Assembly (NCBI RefSeq): GCF_028994775.1
Contig: NZ_JAJQMN010000002.1
Location: 248,001-312,000 of the forward strand
From: Promicromonospora iranensis
GTDB taxonomy: Bacteria > Actinomycetota > Actinomycetes > Actinomycetales > Cellulomonadaceae
DNA length: 64,000 nt
Direction: 5' to 3'
The notes beneath the pieces were generated by a model. That model saw only the letters and a program-made list of their open reading frames with translations, made no database searches and was not told the origin of the DNA. The translations under genes were made by a program, and so were the position numbers. Positions 16,957-25,252 of this stretch are shown here, piece by piece; the stretch's first letter is position 1; each line of letters begins with the position of its first letter.

Positions 16957-17699
16957 GCCGCTCCTTCCTGCCCTGGCCGGGGCTGCGTGGGTCCCGACGG
17001 TCGAAGGCCGATCCGTTGGCTCCTGTCGCGCTGTCCGACGCCGACCGGCGCCTCGCCCACATGGCCGCGTCGCTCCTGCTGGCCTATCCCGACGAGAAGA
17101 CGGTGACGGCCGCACACGAGGTGCGCTCCGCCGTCGGGCAGCTGCCGGAGCCCGTGGCGCAGCGGCTCGCCCGGCTCGCCACGACTCTGGCCGACGGCGA
17201 CCCGCACGATCTCCAGGCCGCCTACGTCGCGACCTTCGACCTCAAGCGACGCTGCACGCTGTACCTGTCGTACTACGCGGCCGGCGACACCCGGCGGCGT
17301 GGCGCCGCGCTGCTGCGGTTCGCGGAGGCGTACCGCGCCGTCGGGTGGGAGGTAACCGGGGGTGAGCTGCCCGACCACCTGGCGAGCGTCCTGGAGCTGT
17401 CCGCCCGGGCCGATCACGACGGGGCGCGCATCGCCGGAGCGCTCCTGGCCGCGCACCGGGACGGCATCGAGGTGCTGCGCTCGGCGCTCGCGGCCGAGGA
17501 CTCTCCGTGGGTGTCCGCCGTCGAAGCCGTCTGTCTCACCCTCCCGCCCGTCGACGCGCGCACGCTCGACCGCGTGGCCACCCTCGTGGCGGAGGGCCCG
17601 CCCGCCGAGCTGGTCGGGCTGTCCGGGCTGCCAGGGCTGCCGGGCTTCGGGGGCGACGTCGGAGGAGACGCCGGAGGAAGGGCTCTGCCATGGACGTGA
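16953..17699 (+). CDS. narJ: Nitrate reductase maturation chaperone NarJ
   Basis: This 248-residue cytoplasmic protein is the system-specific chaperone that assists Mo-cofactor insertion into NarG and membrane docking. The family core is SLLLAYPDE (about residue 45) and AAYVATFDLKRRCTLYLSYY (about 90), followed by GDTRRRGAALLRF, all characteristic of actinobacterial NarJ. The GTG start overlaps the narH stop as GTGA. The C-terminal ~30 residues are Gly/Leu/Pro-rich (LSGLPGLPGFGG) and the end overlaps the narI start by 10 bases, a normal coupling in nar operons. Confidence 0.93.
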   Translation: MSRSFLPWPGLRGSRRSKADPLAPVALSDADRRLAHMAASLLLAYPDEKTVTAAHEVRSAVGQLPEPVAQRLARLATTLADGDPHDLQAAYVATFDLKRRCTLYLSYYAAGDTRRRGAALLRFAEAYRAVGWEVTGGELPDHLASVLELSARADHDGARIAGALLAAHRDGIEVLRSALAAEDSPWVSAVEAVCLTLPPVDARTLDRVATLVAEGPPAELVGLSGLPGLPGFGGDVGGDAGGRALPWT

Positions 17700-18454
17700 T
17701 GCTCTGGGTGGTGCTGCCGTACGTCACCTTCGCCGTGCTGGTCGTCGGGTCGGTGTGGCGGTACCGCTACGACAAGTTCGGCTGGACCACCCGTTCGTCC
17801 CAGCTGTACGAGTCGCGGCTGCTGCGCCTCGGCTCGCCGCTGTTCCACCTGGGGCTGCTCGTGGTGATCCTCGGGCACGTCGCCGGGCTGGCGATCCCGG
17901 AGACCTGGACCGCGGCGGTCGGCATCCCCGAGGGGGTCTACCACCTGGTCGCGGCGCTGGCCGGTGCGGCGGCGTCGGCCGTGCTCGTGCTCGGACTGCT
18001 CATCCTGATCTACCGGCGCAGGGTGACCAGCGCGGTGTTCCTCGCGACGACGGTGATGGACAAGGTCATGTACGCGATGCTCGGGCTGTCGGTGCTGTCC
18101 GGGGCCTGGGCCACGGCGACCACCCAGCTCCTGACCGCGCACGGGTACGACTACCGGCAGACCATCTCTCCCTGGTTCCGCTCCCTCTGGTACCTGCAGC
18201 CGCAGCCCGAACTGATGGTCGGCGTGCCCGTCGCGTTCCAGGTGCACGTCGTCGCCGCGTTCCTGCTGTTCGCGCTGTGGCCGTTCACGCGCCTGGTGCA
18301 CGCGTTCTCCGCACCCGTCGGGTACCTGTTCCGGCCCTACGTCGTCTACCGCTCGCGCGACGACGCCCGGTCCGGCGCAGCGTCCGGAGGATCCGGGTCG
18401 CACCGTCCGCGGCCCGGCTGGGAACCGTCCACCGACCCCCGGAAGAGGAGCTGA
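17690..18454 (+). CDS. narI: Respiratory nitrate reductase gamma subunit NarI (cytochrome b)
   Basis: This 254-residue membrane protein with five predicted helices is the dihaem cytochrome b subunit, which oxidises quinol and feeds NarH. Conserved features include WRYRYDKFGWTTRSSQLYE near the N-terminus, LFHLGLLVVILGHVAGL with haem-ligand histidines (about 50-60), and the C-terminal QVHVVAAFLLFALWPFTRLVH block with the second histidine pair. The ATG at 17690 lies inside the end of narJ. The charged C-terminal tail (Arg/Ser/Gly-rich) is cytoplasmic and variable. The family call is certain. Confidence 0.96.
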   Translation: MDVMLWVVLPYVTFAVLVVGSVWRYRYDKFGWTTRSSQLYESRLLRLGSPLFHLGLLVVILGHVAGLAIPETWTAAVGIPEGVYHLVAALAGAAASAVLVLGLLILIYRRRVTSAVFLATTVMDKVMYAMLGLSVLSGAWATATTQLLTAHGYDYRQTISPWFRSLWYLQPQPELMVGVPVAFQVHVVAAFLLFALWPFTRLVHAFSAPVGYLFRPYVVYRSRDDARSGAASGGSGSHRPRPGWEPSTDPRKRS

Positions 18455-18455
18455 C

Positions 18456-19673
18456 ATGACGCAGGCACAGCCCACCGCGGAAGGCCGCGGGGCCGGGACA
18501 GCGGGAACCTCGCCGACGATCCAGCTGGCGCTGGCCACGGTGGGGTTCGCCATCAACTTCTGGGCGTGGGCGCTGATCAGCCCGCTCGGGCAGGCCTACG
18601 GGGTCGAGTACGGGTTGTCCGCCGTCGAGCAGTCGGTGCTGGTGGCCGTGCCCGTGATCGTCGGCTCCGTGGGCCGCATCCCGGTGGGCGCGCTCACCGA
18701 CCGCCTGGGCGCCCGGGTGATGTTCCCGCTCCTGAGCTCCCTGACGATCCTCCCCGTCCTGTTCGTGGGACTCGTCGCCGACTCGTACGTCGCGCTGCTC
18801 GTGGGCGGGTTCCTGCTGGGCCTGGGCGGCACGACGTTCGCGGTCGGTGTCCCGTTCGTCAACGCCTGGTTCCCGCCCGAGCGACGCGGGACCGCGCTGG
18901 GGATCTTCGGGGTCGGCATGGGCGGCACGGCCGTCTCGTCGTTCACGACGGTGCCCCTCGCCGACGCGTTCGGGCGCTGGGCGCCGTTCGTCCTGGTCGC
19001 CGTGATCCTCGCGGCGTTCGCGGTCGCCTCGTGGTTCCTGCTGCGGGACGCACCGGGCCGGGCGGCGGGAAGCGCCGGCGGGATGTGGGCGCGCACCTGG
19101 TCCATCCTCAAGATCCCGGCGACCCTGCAGCTCTCGTGGCTGTACGCGGTCGGTTTCGGCGGGTTCGTCGCGTTCAGTGTGTACCTGCCCACGTTCCTCG
19201 CCAACGCGTACGACCTGGAGGCCGCAGACGCCGCGGCCCGCACCGCCGGGTTCGTGGTGCTCGCGGTCGTGATGCGGCCGGTGGGCGGGGTGCTGTCCGA
19301 CCGGCTCGGGCCGGTGAACGTGTCCCTCTGGTGCTTCGCCGTGGTCACGCTGCTGGCTGCGGTCGTCGCGTTCCAGCCGGGCCTGGTACCCGTGGGCACC
19401 ATCGCGTTCCTCGGCCTCGCGGCGGCGTTGGGCGCGTCGTCGGGGGCAACGTTCGCGCTGGTGGCCAAGGTGGCGCCGCGCGACAAGGTCGGTGCGGTGA
19501 CCGGCGTCGTCGGCGCCGCCGGTGGACTCGGCGGGTTCGTGCCGCCCCTCGTCATGGGAGCGGTGTACCAGTTCGAGGGCGACTACGGCATCGGCTTCGC
19601 GCTGCTCGCCGCCACCGGTCTGGCGACGCTGCTGTTCACCCTGGGGCCGGTGCGCAGGGGCGCGCAGGGCTGA
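18456..19673 (+). CDS. narK: Second nitrate/nitrite MFS transporter (NarK family)
   Basis: This 405-residue, 12-helix MFS protein starts one base after the narI stop, so it is part of the narGHJI transcript. It carries the nitrate-porter features FAINFWAWALISPLG in helix 1, RIPVGALTDRLGARVMFP in the first loop, and the Gly-rich LGLGGTTFAVGVPFVNAWFP. Being coupled to the respiratory enzyme, it is inferred to import nitrate and/or export nitrite during anaerobic respiration, whereas the first NarK is tied to nasCB. Its 3' end is almost flush with the convergent VOC gene (3-base gap), so no separate terminator is visible. Confidence 0.92.
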   Translation: MTQAQPTAEGRGAGTAGTSPTIQLALATVGFAINFWAWALISPLGQAYGVEYGLSAVEQSVLVAVPVIVGSVGRIPVGALTDRLGARVMFPLLSSLTILPVLFVGLVADSYVALLVGGFLLGLGGTTFAVGVPFVNAWFPPERRGTALGIFGVGMGGTAVSSFTTVPLADAFGRWAPFVLVAVILAAFAVASWFLLRDAPGRAAGSAGGMWARTWSILKIPATLQLSWLYAVGFGGFVAFSVYLPTFLANAYDLEAADAAARTAGFVVLAVVMRPVGGVLSDRLGPVNVSLWCFAVVTLLAAVVAFQPGLVPVGTIAFLGLAAALGASSGATFALVAKVAPRDKVGAVTGVVGAAGGLGGFVPPLVMGAVYQFEGDYGIGFALLAATGLATLLFTLGPVRRGAQG

Positions 19674-19676
19674 GCG

Positions 19677-20066
19677 TCACCCGACGGGCGTCAGCACCTC
19701 CACGCGGTTGCCCGCGCCGTCGAACGCGTGGAAGCGCTCATAACCGTCGAAGGTGTAGCGGTCCTTCCACGTGACCTCGAAACCGAGCGCCTCCAGGCGG
19801 GCACCGATGGACTCGAGGTGCGCCACGTCGTCGGCCACGAGGGCCGGGTGCGCCTTGCGGGCGGGCGCGAACGGCTCCTGGACGCCGACGTGGATCTCGG
19901 CGGTCGTGCGGCCCTCCTCGTCGAAGTCGCGGAACCAGCAGAGGGCCCGGCCCGCGAGCCCTTCCGGCGTCGGCACCTCGGTCAGGCCGAGGCCTTCGCC
20001 GTAGAAGCGGCGGGCGGCGTCCTCGCCGCCGGGTGGGCAGGCAACCTGGACGTGGTGAAGGCGCAT
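19677..20066 (-). CDS. VOC-family (glyoxalase/dioxygenase-fold) protein
   Basis: This 129-residue protein is one vicinal-oxygen-chelate module: HHVQVACPPGGEDAARRFYGEGLGL at the start, a middle AEIHVGV strand, HPALVADD, and the closing DGAGNRVEVLTP. His4/5, the His in EIHVG and the final Glu are possible metal ligands. Family members include glyoxalases, dioxygenases and resistance proteins, and the substrate cannot be told from sequence. It converges with the second NarK gene and diverges from moeA with a gap of about 90 bases. Confidence 0.85.
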   Translation of the reverse strand: MRLHHVQVACPPGGEDAARRFYGEGLGLTEVPTPEGLAGRALCWFRDFDEEGRTTAEIHVGVQEPFAPARKAHPALVADDVAHLESIGARLEALGFEVTWKDRYTFDGYERFHAFDGAGNRVEVLTPVG

Positions 20067-20156
20067 GGCAGCGATTATGGCGGCTCACACCACTCGCCGA
20101 CAGGCTGTGCGGGCTCCGAAACCACCATCGTCCCCGGCTGTCCTATGGTCGGACAC

Positions 20157-21581
20157 ATGGAGCCGCAGGCGCGCAGCGTCACCGAGCACGTCGAGCACGT
20201 GCTCGCCCTGGTCGCCCCGTTGCGCGCCGGGACGCAGGACCTCGAGGACGCGCTCGGCTCGGTCCTCGCCGAGGACCTGTACGCCGCGACCTCCGTCCCG
20301 CCCTTCGACAGCGCCGCGATGGACGGATACGCCGTGCGGCTGGCGGACCTGCCGCCCGACGGGAGCCCGGTGACGCTCCGGGTGACCGGCGACGTCGCGG
20401 CGGGGCCGGGCGGTCTGGCCGATGTCGGGGCGGGACAGGCCGTGCGGATCATGACCGGTGCCCCGCTCCCGTCCGGTGCCGACGCCGTGATCCCCGTGGA
20501 ACGCACCTCGACCGGCCGGTTCGTCGCGGGCGCGCCCCGGGCGGAGGAGTCCGTCACGCTCACCCGGCAGCCCCGGCCGCACGTCCGGTGCGCGGCCGAG
20601 GACGTACGCCAGGGGGAACTTCTCGCGCACGCCGGGACGGAGGTGACGGCGGCGCTGGTCGGGGGGCTCGCCGCATCCGGGGCGGTGCGCGTACCGGTCC
20701 GGCGCCGGCCGCTTGTCGCCGTCATCTCCACCGGGTCCGAGCTGGTGCCTCTGGGCGGCGTGCTCGGCCCGGGGCAGATCACCGACTCCAACGGGCCGAT
20801 GCTCGCGGCAGCCGCCCGCTCGGCCGGCGCCGACGTCGTCCGGTTCGGCCCGGTGCCCGACGACCCGGAGGCCCTCCGTCGCACGCTCGACCGGGCTGTG
20901 CGGGCTGTGCGGGCCGACAGGGGCGCCGACGGTGGGAGTGTCGACGGTGGGAGTGCCGACGGTGGGAGTGCCGACGGTGGCGGCGCTGACCTGATCGTGA
21001 CCGCCGGCGGCGTGTCGGCAGGCGCCGCGGATGTCGTGCGGGAGGTCCTCGCGGCGTCGAAGTCCGGGCCGGAAGGCGGCTCCGGCGCGACCGACGTCGA
21101 CGTCGCCACCGTCGCCATGTCCCCCGGCAAGCCCCAGGCGCTGGCCCGCTGGGGCAGCGTGCCGTGGCTGGCTCTGCCGGGCAACCCGGTGGGCGCCTAC
21201 GCGTCGTTCGAGCTGTTCGCGCGCCCGGCGATCGACCGTCTTCGTGGCGAGGAGGCCTCGGGGCGACACCACGTGTGCGGGGTGTGTTACTCCGAGTCGA
21301 CATTGTCTACGCAGAGCAACGCACCCCGCGCAGTACGACTCGCCGCCGCGGCCGACTGGTCCGGTTCACCCGGGCGGCTGCTCGTCCTTCCGGTCCGGCT
21401 CGCCCCGCTGCCCGACGTCGGCGCGGTCGGCAGCACCGGCGCGGAACGTCGCGGCGTCGTGCCCACGGGCTCCCACCACTCCCTCTCCGCGCTCGCCACC
21501 GCCGACGGCCTGGCACTGGTCCCGCCGGACGTGGAAAAGGTGCGCGCCGGAGACCTCGTCCAGGTGCTGATGCTGCGATGA
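20157..21581 (+). CDS. moeA: Molybdopterin molybdenumtransferase MoeA
   Basis: This 474-residue enzyme inserts molybdate into adenylated molybdopterin. Conserved blocks are PPFDSAAMDGYAV (about residue 55), IMTGAPLPSGADAVIPVE (about 100), ISTGSEL (about 190) with GPGQITDSNG, VTAGGVSAGAADVV, and LPGNPVGAY (about 340). The start is ATG at 20157; an ATG at 20145 would add four residues. Residues about 259-278 are a (GGSxD)4 stretch from a 15-bp tandem repeat, in a loop between domains. The stop overlaps mobA as ATGA. Its position beside two Mo-dependent nitrate reductases explains its presence. Confidence 0.94.
   Translation: MEPQARSVTEHVEHVLALVAPLRAGTQDLEDALGSVLAEDLYAATSVPPFDSAAMDGYAVRLADLPPDGSPVTLRVTGDVAAGPGGLADVGAGQAVRIMTGAPLPSGADAVIPVERTSTGRFVAGAPRAEESVTLTRQPRPHVRCAAEDVRQGELLAHAGTEVTAALVGGLAASGAVRVPVRRRPLVAVISTGSELVPLGGVLGPGQITDSNGPMLAAAARSAGADVVRFGPVPDDPEALRRTLDRAVRAVRADRGADGGSVDGGSADGGSADGGGADLIVTAGGVSAGAADVVREVLAASKSGPEGGSGATDVDVATVAMSPGKPQALARWGSVPWLALPGNPVGAYASFELFARPAIDRLRGEEASGRHHVCGVCYSESTLSTQSNAPRAVRLAAAADWSGSPGRLLVLPVRLAPLPDVGAVGSTGAERRGVVPTGSHHSLSALATADGLALVPPDVEKVRAGDLVQVLMLR
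20931..20990. repeat. 15-bp minisatellite, four units, inside moeA
   Basis: Units start at 20931, 20946, 20961 and 20976. The second and third are identical, the first differs by one base, the fourth by a few. They encode GGSVD, GGSAD, GGSAD and GGGAD, so copy-number change would keep the reading frame. Confidence 0.9.
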
Positions 21582-22267
21582 CGGTGCGCCCGACCGAGAC
21601 GCCGCCGTCGATCACCCACGACGCCGTGGTGCTGGCCGGCGGCCAGGCCACGCGGCTGGGCGGCACGGCCAAGGCCCGCCTCGTCGTCGACGGCGAGCGG
21701 CTGCTCGACCGGGCGCTCACGGCGAGCGGCCGGGCCCGAGAGGTCGTGGTGGTCGGCCCCCCGGAGCTCGCCGACGCGCTGACCGAGGCGCCGTCGAGCG
21801 AGACGCCGCCGAGCAAGGCGCCGCCGGATGCAGTCCGGCACACGCCCGTGCTCACGCGGGAGGATCCCCCGTTCGGCGGTCCGGCCGCGGGCCTGGCGGC
21901 GGGTCTTCGCGCACTCACGGCTCCGGGAGCGCCCTGGGTACTGCTCCTGGCGGTGGACGTGCCGTACGCCGCGGGGGCGATCACACTCCTGGAGCAGGCT
22001 GTTTCACGTGAACCCGTGGACGGCGCCTACCTGGTGCGCGCGGGACGGGCCCAGTGGCTGGTGGGCCTGTATCGCCGCGCCGCCCTCGACGCGGCGCTCC
22101 GTGGGATCACCACGGATGGTGCCTCGATGAAGCACCTGGTCGGCGGGCTCCACTGCGTGGAGGTGCCGGACCGGGCAGGCTGGAGCGACGACATCGACAC
22201 CCCGGCGGATGCGGCCCGGCTCGGGGCGACAACCGGCGAGACCGGTGGGACGACCGCCGACAACTGA
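21578..22267 (+). CDS. mobA: Molybdenum cofactor guanylyltransferase (MobA-like NTP transferase)
   Basis: This 229-residue nucleotidyltransferase has the NTP-transferase signature VVLAGGQATRLGGTAKA (about residue 18), the FGGPAAGLAAGLRAL block and the metal-binding LLAVDVPYA (about 128, Asp). It would join GMP to Mo-molybdopterin to form the MGD cofactor used by NarG and NasC. Residues about 70-85 contain a short PSSETPPSKAPPD repeat not typical of the family. The ATG overlaps the moeA stop. The usual LAGGxSxRMGxDKA is altered (TAKA for DKA), seen in some actinobacterial MobA homologues, so the MGD role is probable rather than certain. Confidence 0.85.
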   Translation: MTVRPTETPPSITHDAVVLAGGQATRLGGTAKARLVVDGERLLDRALTASGRAREVVVVGPPELADALTEAPSSETPPSKAPPDAVRHTPVLTREDPPFGGPAAGLAAGLRALTAPGAPWVLLLAVDVPYAAGAITLLEQAVSREPVDGAYLVRAGRAQWLVGLYRRAALDAALRGITTDGASMKHLVGGLHCVEVPDRAGWSDDIDTPADAARLGATTGETGGTTADN

Positions 22268-22278
22268 AAGGACCCGAG

Positions 22279-22539
22279 ATGACAGACCTCGACAGCTGGG
22301 TAGCGGCGCTGGAGGAGGAGCTCGGCCTTCCGCCGGGGACCGTCGACGTCGGGGCGGTGCTCGACCTGGCCCGCGACGCGGCGCACGCCGTCGCCCGGCC
22401 GGCCGCACCGGTCACCACCTACGCGGTGGGATTCGCGGCAGGTCTGGCGGCGGCCGGAGACATGGGCGCGACGGCGAGCGGCGGACCGGACGCGGCGGAG
22501 AAGGCGGCGAACCTCGCGGCGCGCTGGGGCAACAGCTGA
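22279..22539 (+). CDS. DUF6457-type small protein linked to MobA
   Basis: This 86-residue soluble protein follows mobA by 11 bases with a GAAAGGACCC ribosome site. The pattern (LDSWVAALEEELGL, VLDLARDAAHAVARPAAPVT, TYAVGFAAGLA) matches the small actinobacterial DUF6457 family, which is found next to, or fused with, molybdopterin-guanine dinucleotide genes. Function is not known; a role in cofactor handling or as a MobA partner is inference from co-location only. Predicted all-helical, with no cysteines or obvious active site. Confidence 0.8.
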   Translation: MTDLDSWVAALEEELGLPPGTVDVGAVLDLARDAAHAVARPAAPVTTYAVGFAAGLAAAGDMGATASGGPDAAEKAANLAARWGNS

Positions 22540-22606
22540 GGGCCACCGGCTGACCGGTTCAGCAGCGGACCCGAGGGTGTCGGTGGTCCCGCCTAGGGTG
22601 TGGCGC

Positions 22607-23155
22607 ATGGACCGAACCAGGCTCGAGTTCGCGGTGATCCCGACGGCGATCGGCGAGTGCGCGCTCGTCTGGGACGAGAACGCGGAGATCGTCGGCTCGG
22701 CACTGCCGCACGGCGGCGCCGACCAGGTCCGGGGCGCGGTGCGTGGCTGGTACCCAGGAGCGGTCGAGGCCCGGCCCACGCGGGTGGCGCCGACCGTCGA
22801 CGCGCTGGTCCGGCTGCTCGACGACGGCGTCGGCGACCTCGCCGAGGTTCCCCTGAACATGGGCGCAGTGCCCGACTTCGACCGCCGTGTGTACGAGGTG
22901 GTGCGCGCCATCCCGCCCGGCGAGACCCGCACATACGGCGAGGTGGCGGCCGAGCTGGGCGCTCCCGGGGCAGCCCAGGCCGTGGGGCAGGCCATGGGTC
23001 GCAACCCCTTCCCACCCATCGTGCCGTGCCATCGTGTGCTGGCGGCCGGCCGCCGCATCGGCGGGTTCTCGGCCCGCGGCGGCCCGCGCACCAAGCTACG
23101 GATGCTGGAGACCGAGGGCGTCTATCTGGAGCAGCCCACGCTCTTCGACCTGTGA
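22607..23155 (+). CDS. ogt: Methylated-DNA--protein-cysteine methyltransferase
   Basis: This 182-residue suicide repair enzyme removes O6-alkyl groups from guanine. The active-site PCHRVLAAGRRIGGFSARGG is present at about residues 143-162 with the acceptor Cys, and the helix-turn-helix region reads RVYEVVRAIPPGETRTYGEVA. The start is ATG at 22607; an upstream in-frame start at 22577 lies in weak sequence. The N-terminal half is the usual RNase H-like domain of Ogt. It is monocistronic as far as can be seen, and is followed by the ggt leader. Confidence 0.92.
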   Translation: MDRTRLEFAVIPTAIGECALVWDENAEIVGSALPHGGADQVRGAVRGWYPGAVEARPTRVAPTVDALVRLLDDGVGDLAEVPLNMGAVPDFDRRVYEVVRAIPPGETRTYGEVAAELGAPGAAQAVGQAMGRNPFPPIVPCHRVLAAGRRIGGFSARGGPRTKLRMLETEGVYLEQPTLFDL

Positions 23156-23220
23156 TCGGCCCGCGGACCAGGCTCGGATATCACGCGCTTGATTCCGCTC
23201 AGCACCCTTTTGCACCGACA

Positions 23221-23262
23221 GTACGTCGTAGTCCGTGCCGTCCCGCTGTGGGAACGACGTAC
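23221..23262. promoter_or_regulatory. 9-bp inverted repeat in the ggt leader
   Basis: GTACGTCGT (23221-23229) and ACGACGTAC (23254-23262) are perfect complements separated by 24 bases, ending 21 bases before the ggt start. It could be an RNA hairpin in the leader or two halves of a regulator site. Confidence 0.5.
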
Positions 23263-23283
23263 ACGTCAGGAGCGCAAAGGCCT

Positions 23284-25104
23284 ATGAAGAAGAGATCCGC
23301 CGCTCGTTCGTCGGCAGTCACCGGCGTGCTCGCCCTGCTGCTGGCCGGCGCCCTCGCGGCGAGCCCGGCCGCCACGGCCACCGGCTCGAAGCCCGTCCCA
23401 CCGCGGGTGCCGACCTCGACCGGGTACGGCGGCGCGGTCAGCTCGCTCGATCCGGTCGTCTCCGAGGTGGGCCTGCAGGTGCTCCGCAAGGGTGGCAACG
23501 CCACCGACGCCGCTGTCGCGATGGCCGCGGCGATCGGCGTGACCGATCCGTACAGCGCGGGGATCGGTGGCGGTGGGTTCTTCGTCCACTACGACGCCGC
23601 GACCGGTCAGGTGGAGACCATCGACGGGCGGGAGACGGCGCCCGGGGCGATCGAGCACGACGCCTTCGTCGACCCGGCGACCGGCGAGCCGTACCCGTTC
23701 TATCCCGACCTGGTCACCGGCGGCGTCAGCGTCGGCGTGCCGGGAACGCCCGCCACGTGGGAACGCGCGTTGGAGCGGTGGGGTACGACGTCGCTGCGCC
23801 AGGCGCTGCGGCCGGCGACGAAGGTAGCCGACCAAGGCTTCGTCGTCGACCAGCTCTTCCACGACCAGACGGTGGCGAACCAGGAGCGGTTCGAGGCGCT
23901 CACCTCCACCAGCGAGCTTTTCCTGCCGGACGGCGAGGCGCCCGAGGTCGGTTCGGTGTTCCGCAACCCGGACCTCGCGGCGACGTATCGGCTGCTCGCG
24001 CGGGGCGGCGTGGACGCGTTCTACGAGGGAGTTCTCGCCGAGGAGATCGCGGACGCCGTGCAGACGCCGCCCGTGGCGCCGGGCACCGAGCTCCCCGTGC
24101 CCGCCGGCTCGATGACCGCCGAGGACCTCGCGTCCTACGAGGTGGTGGACCGGGACCCCACCGTCGTCTCGTACCGCGGGTACGACGTCTACGGGATGGC
24201 GCCGCCGTCGTCGGGCGGGACCACGGTGGGCGAGGCGCTGAACATCCTCGAGCAGTTCGACCTGGCGTCCCTGGACGACTCCGCGGCGATGCACCACTAC
24301 ATCGAGGCGAGCGCGCTGGCGTACGCGGACCGGGCCGCCTACCTGGGCGACGGCGACTTCGTGGACGTGCCGGTGTCCGGGCTGCTGGACGACACGTTCG
24401 CACAGGAACGGGCCTGCCTGCTCGACCCCGCGGCCGCGGCCGCCAAGCCCGTCGCGGCGGGGGACGCCCGGTCGTACGACGGCGTGTGCGACGAGCCGGC
24501 CGCACCGGCGTCCGAGCCGGAGGACACCGAGAGCACGTCGACGACCAACCTGACGGTCGCCGACCGGTGGGGCAACGTGGTCGAGTACACGCTGACGATC
24601 GAGCAGATCGGCGGGTCGGGGATCGTGGTGCCCGGTCGCGGGTTCCTGCTGAACAACGAGCTCACGGACTTCAGCATCGAGTACGACGCCGACGACCCCA
24701 ACCGGATCGAGCCGGGCAAGCGGCCACGTTCGTCCATGTCGCCGACGATCGTGCTGGCCGACGGACGCCCCGTGCTCGCCCTCGGGTCGCCGGGCGGTTC
24801 GCGGATCATCACGACGGTCATGCAGATGCTGATCAACCGGATCGACCTGGGCATGACCATCGAGGAAGCGATCGCCGCGCCGCGGGCGACACCGCAGAAC
24901 TCGGCGCGGACGACCGCGGAACAGGGCTTCATCGATCGCTACGGCACCGCACTGTCCGGGTACGGGCACCAGCTCGTGCCGGACGTGACGATCGGTGCGG
25001 CGACCGCCATCGAGATCGGCCCCGACGGGCTGCTCACCGCCGTGGCCGAGCCGACCCGGCTCGGCGGCGGGTCGGCGCGCGTGGTGCGGCCGGCGGTGCC
25101 CTGA
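23284..25104 (+). CDS. ggt: Gamma-glutamyltransferase, secreted
   Basis: This 606-residue Ntn-hydrolase precursor cleaves gamma-glutamyl bonds of glutathione-like compounds outside the cell. A Sec signal peptide is clear (KKRSAARSS, then a Leu/Ala core, cleavage near ASPAATA). The large-subunit mark is GGNATDAAVAMAAAIGVTDPYSAGIGGGG. The autoprocessing/nucleophile Thr lies in STTNLTVADRWGN (about residue 420), and the C-terminal oxyanion/substrate block is RPRSSMSPTIV and GSPGGSRII. It has a good ribosome site (AGGAGCGCAAAGG). Actinobacteria use mycothiol rather than glutathione, so the natural substrate may be another gamma-glutamyl compound. A strong hairpin terminator follows at 25153. Confidence 0.92.
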   Translation: MKKRSAARSSAVTGVLALLLAGALAASPAATATGSKPVPPRVPTSTGYGGAVSSLDPVVSEVGLQVLRKGGNATDAAVAMAAAIGVTDPYSAGIGGGGFFVHYDAATGQVETIDGRETAPGAIEHDAFVDPATGEPYPFYPDLVTGGVSVGVPGTPATWERALERWGTTSLRQALRPATKVADQGFVVDQLFHDQTVANQERFEALTSTSELFLPDGEAPEVGSVFRNPDLAATYRLLARGGVDAFYEGVLAEEIADAVQTPPVAPGTELPVPAGSMTAEDLASYEVVDRDPTVVSYRGYDVYGMAPPSSGGTTVGEALNILEQFDLASLDDSAAMHHYIEASALAYADRAAYLGDGDFVDVPVSGLLDDTFAQERACLLDPAAAAAKPVAAGDARSYDGVCDEPAAPASEPEDTESTSTTNLTVADRWGNVVEYTLTIEQIGGSGIVVPGRGFLLNNELTDFSIEYDADDPNRIEPGKRPRSSMSPTIVLADGRPVLALGSPGGSRIITTVMQMLINRIDLGMTIEEAIAAPRATPQNSARTTAEQGFIDRYGTALSGYGHQLVPDVTIGAATAIEIGPDGLLTAVAEPTRLGGGSARVVRPAVP

Positions 25105-25152
25105 GGCGACGGCTGACCCGGATCGCTGATCCGGACCGATCACCTGGTTCGA

Positions 25153-25183
25153 GGGACCGGCACGTCGTGGACGTGCCGGTCCC
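25153..25183. terminator. Strong hairpin terminator after ggt
   Basis: A perfect 13-bp stem, GGGACCGGCACGT (25153-25165) with ACGTGCCGGTCCC (25171-25183), five-base loop, followed by TTG. It ends ggt before the helicase gene. There is no long T-run, as is usual in very GC-rich genomes. Confidence 0.85.
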
Positions 25184-25252
25184 TTGATCCGCTCCGGTGA
25201 ACTCCTCGGCCTCCGGCACCACCGTGGCGCCACCGGTGCGAGACTGTGCACC

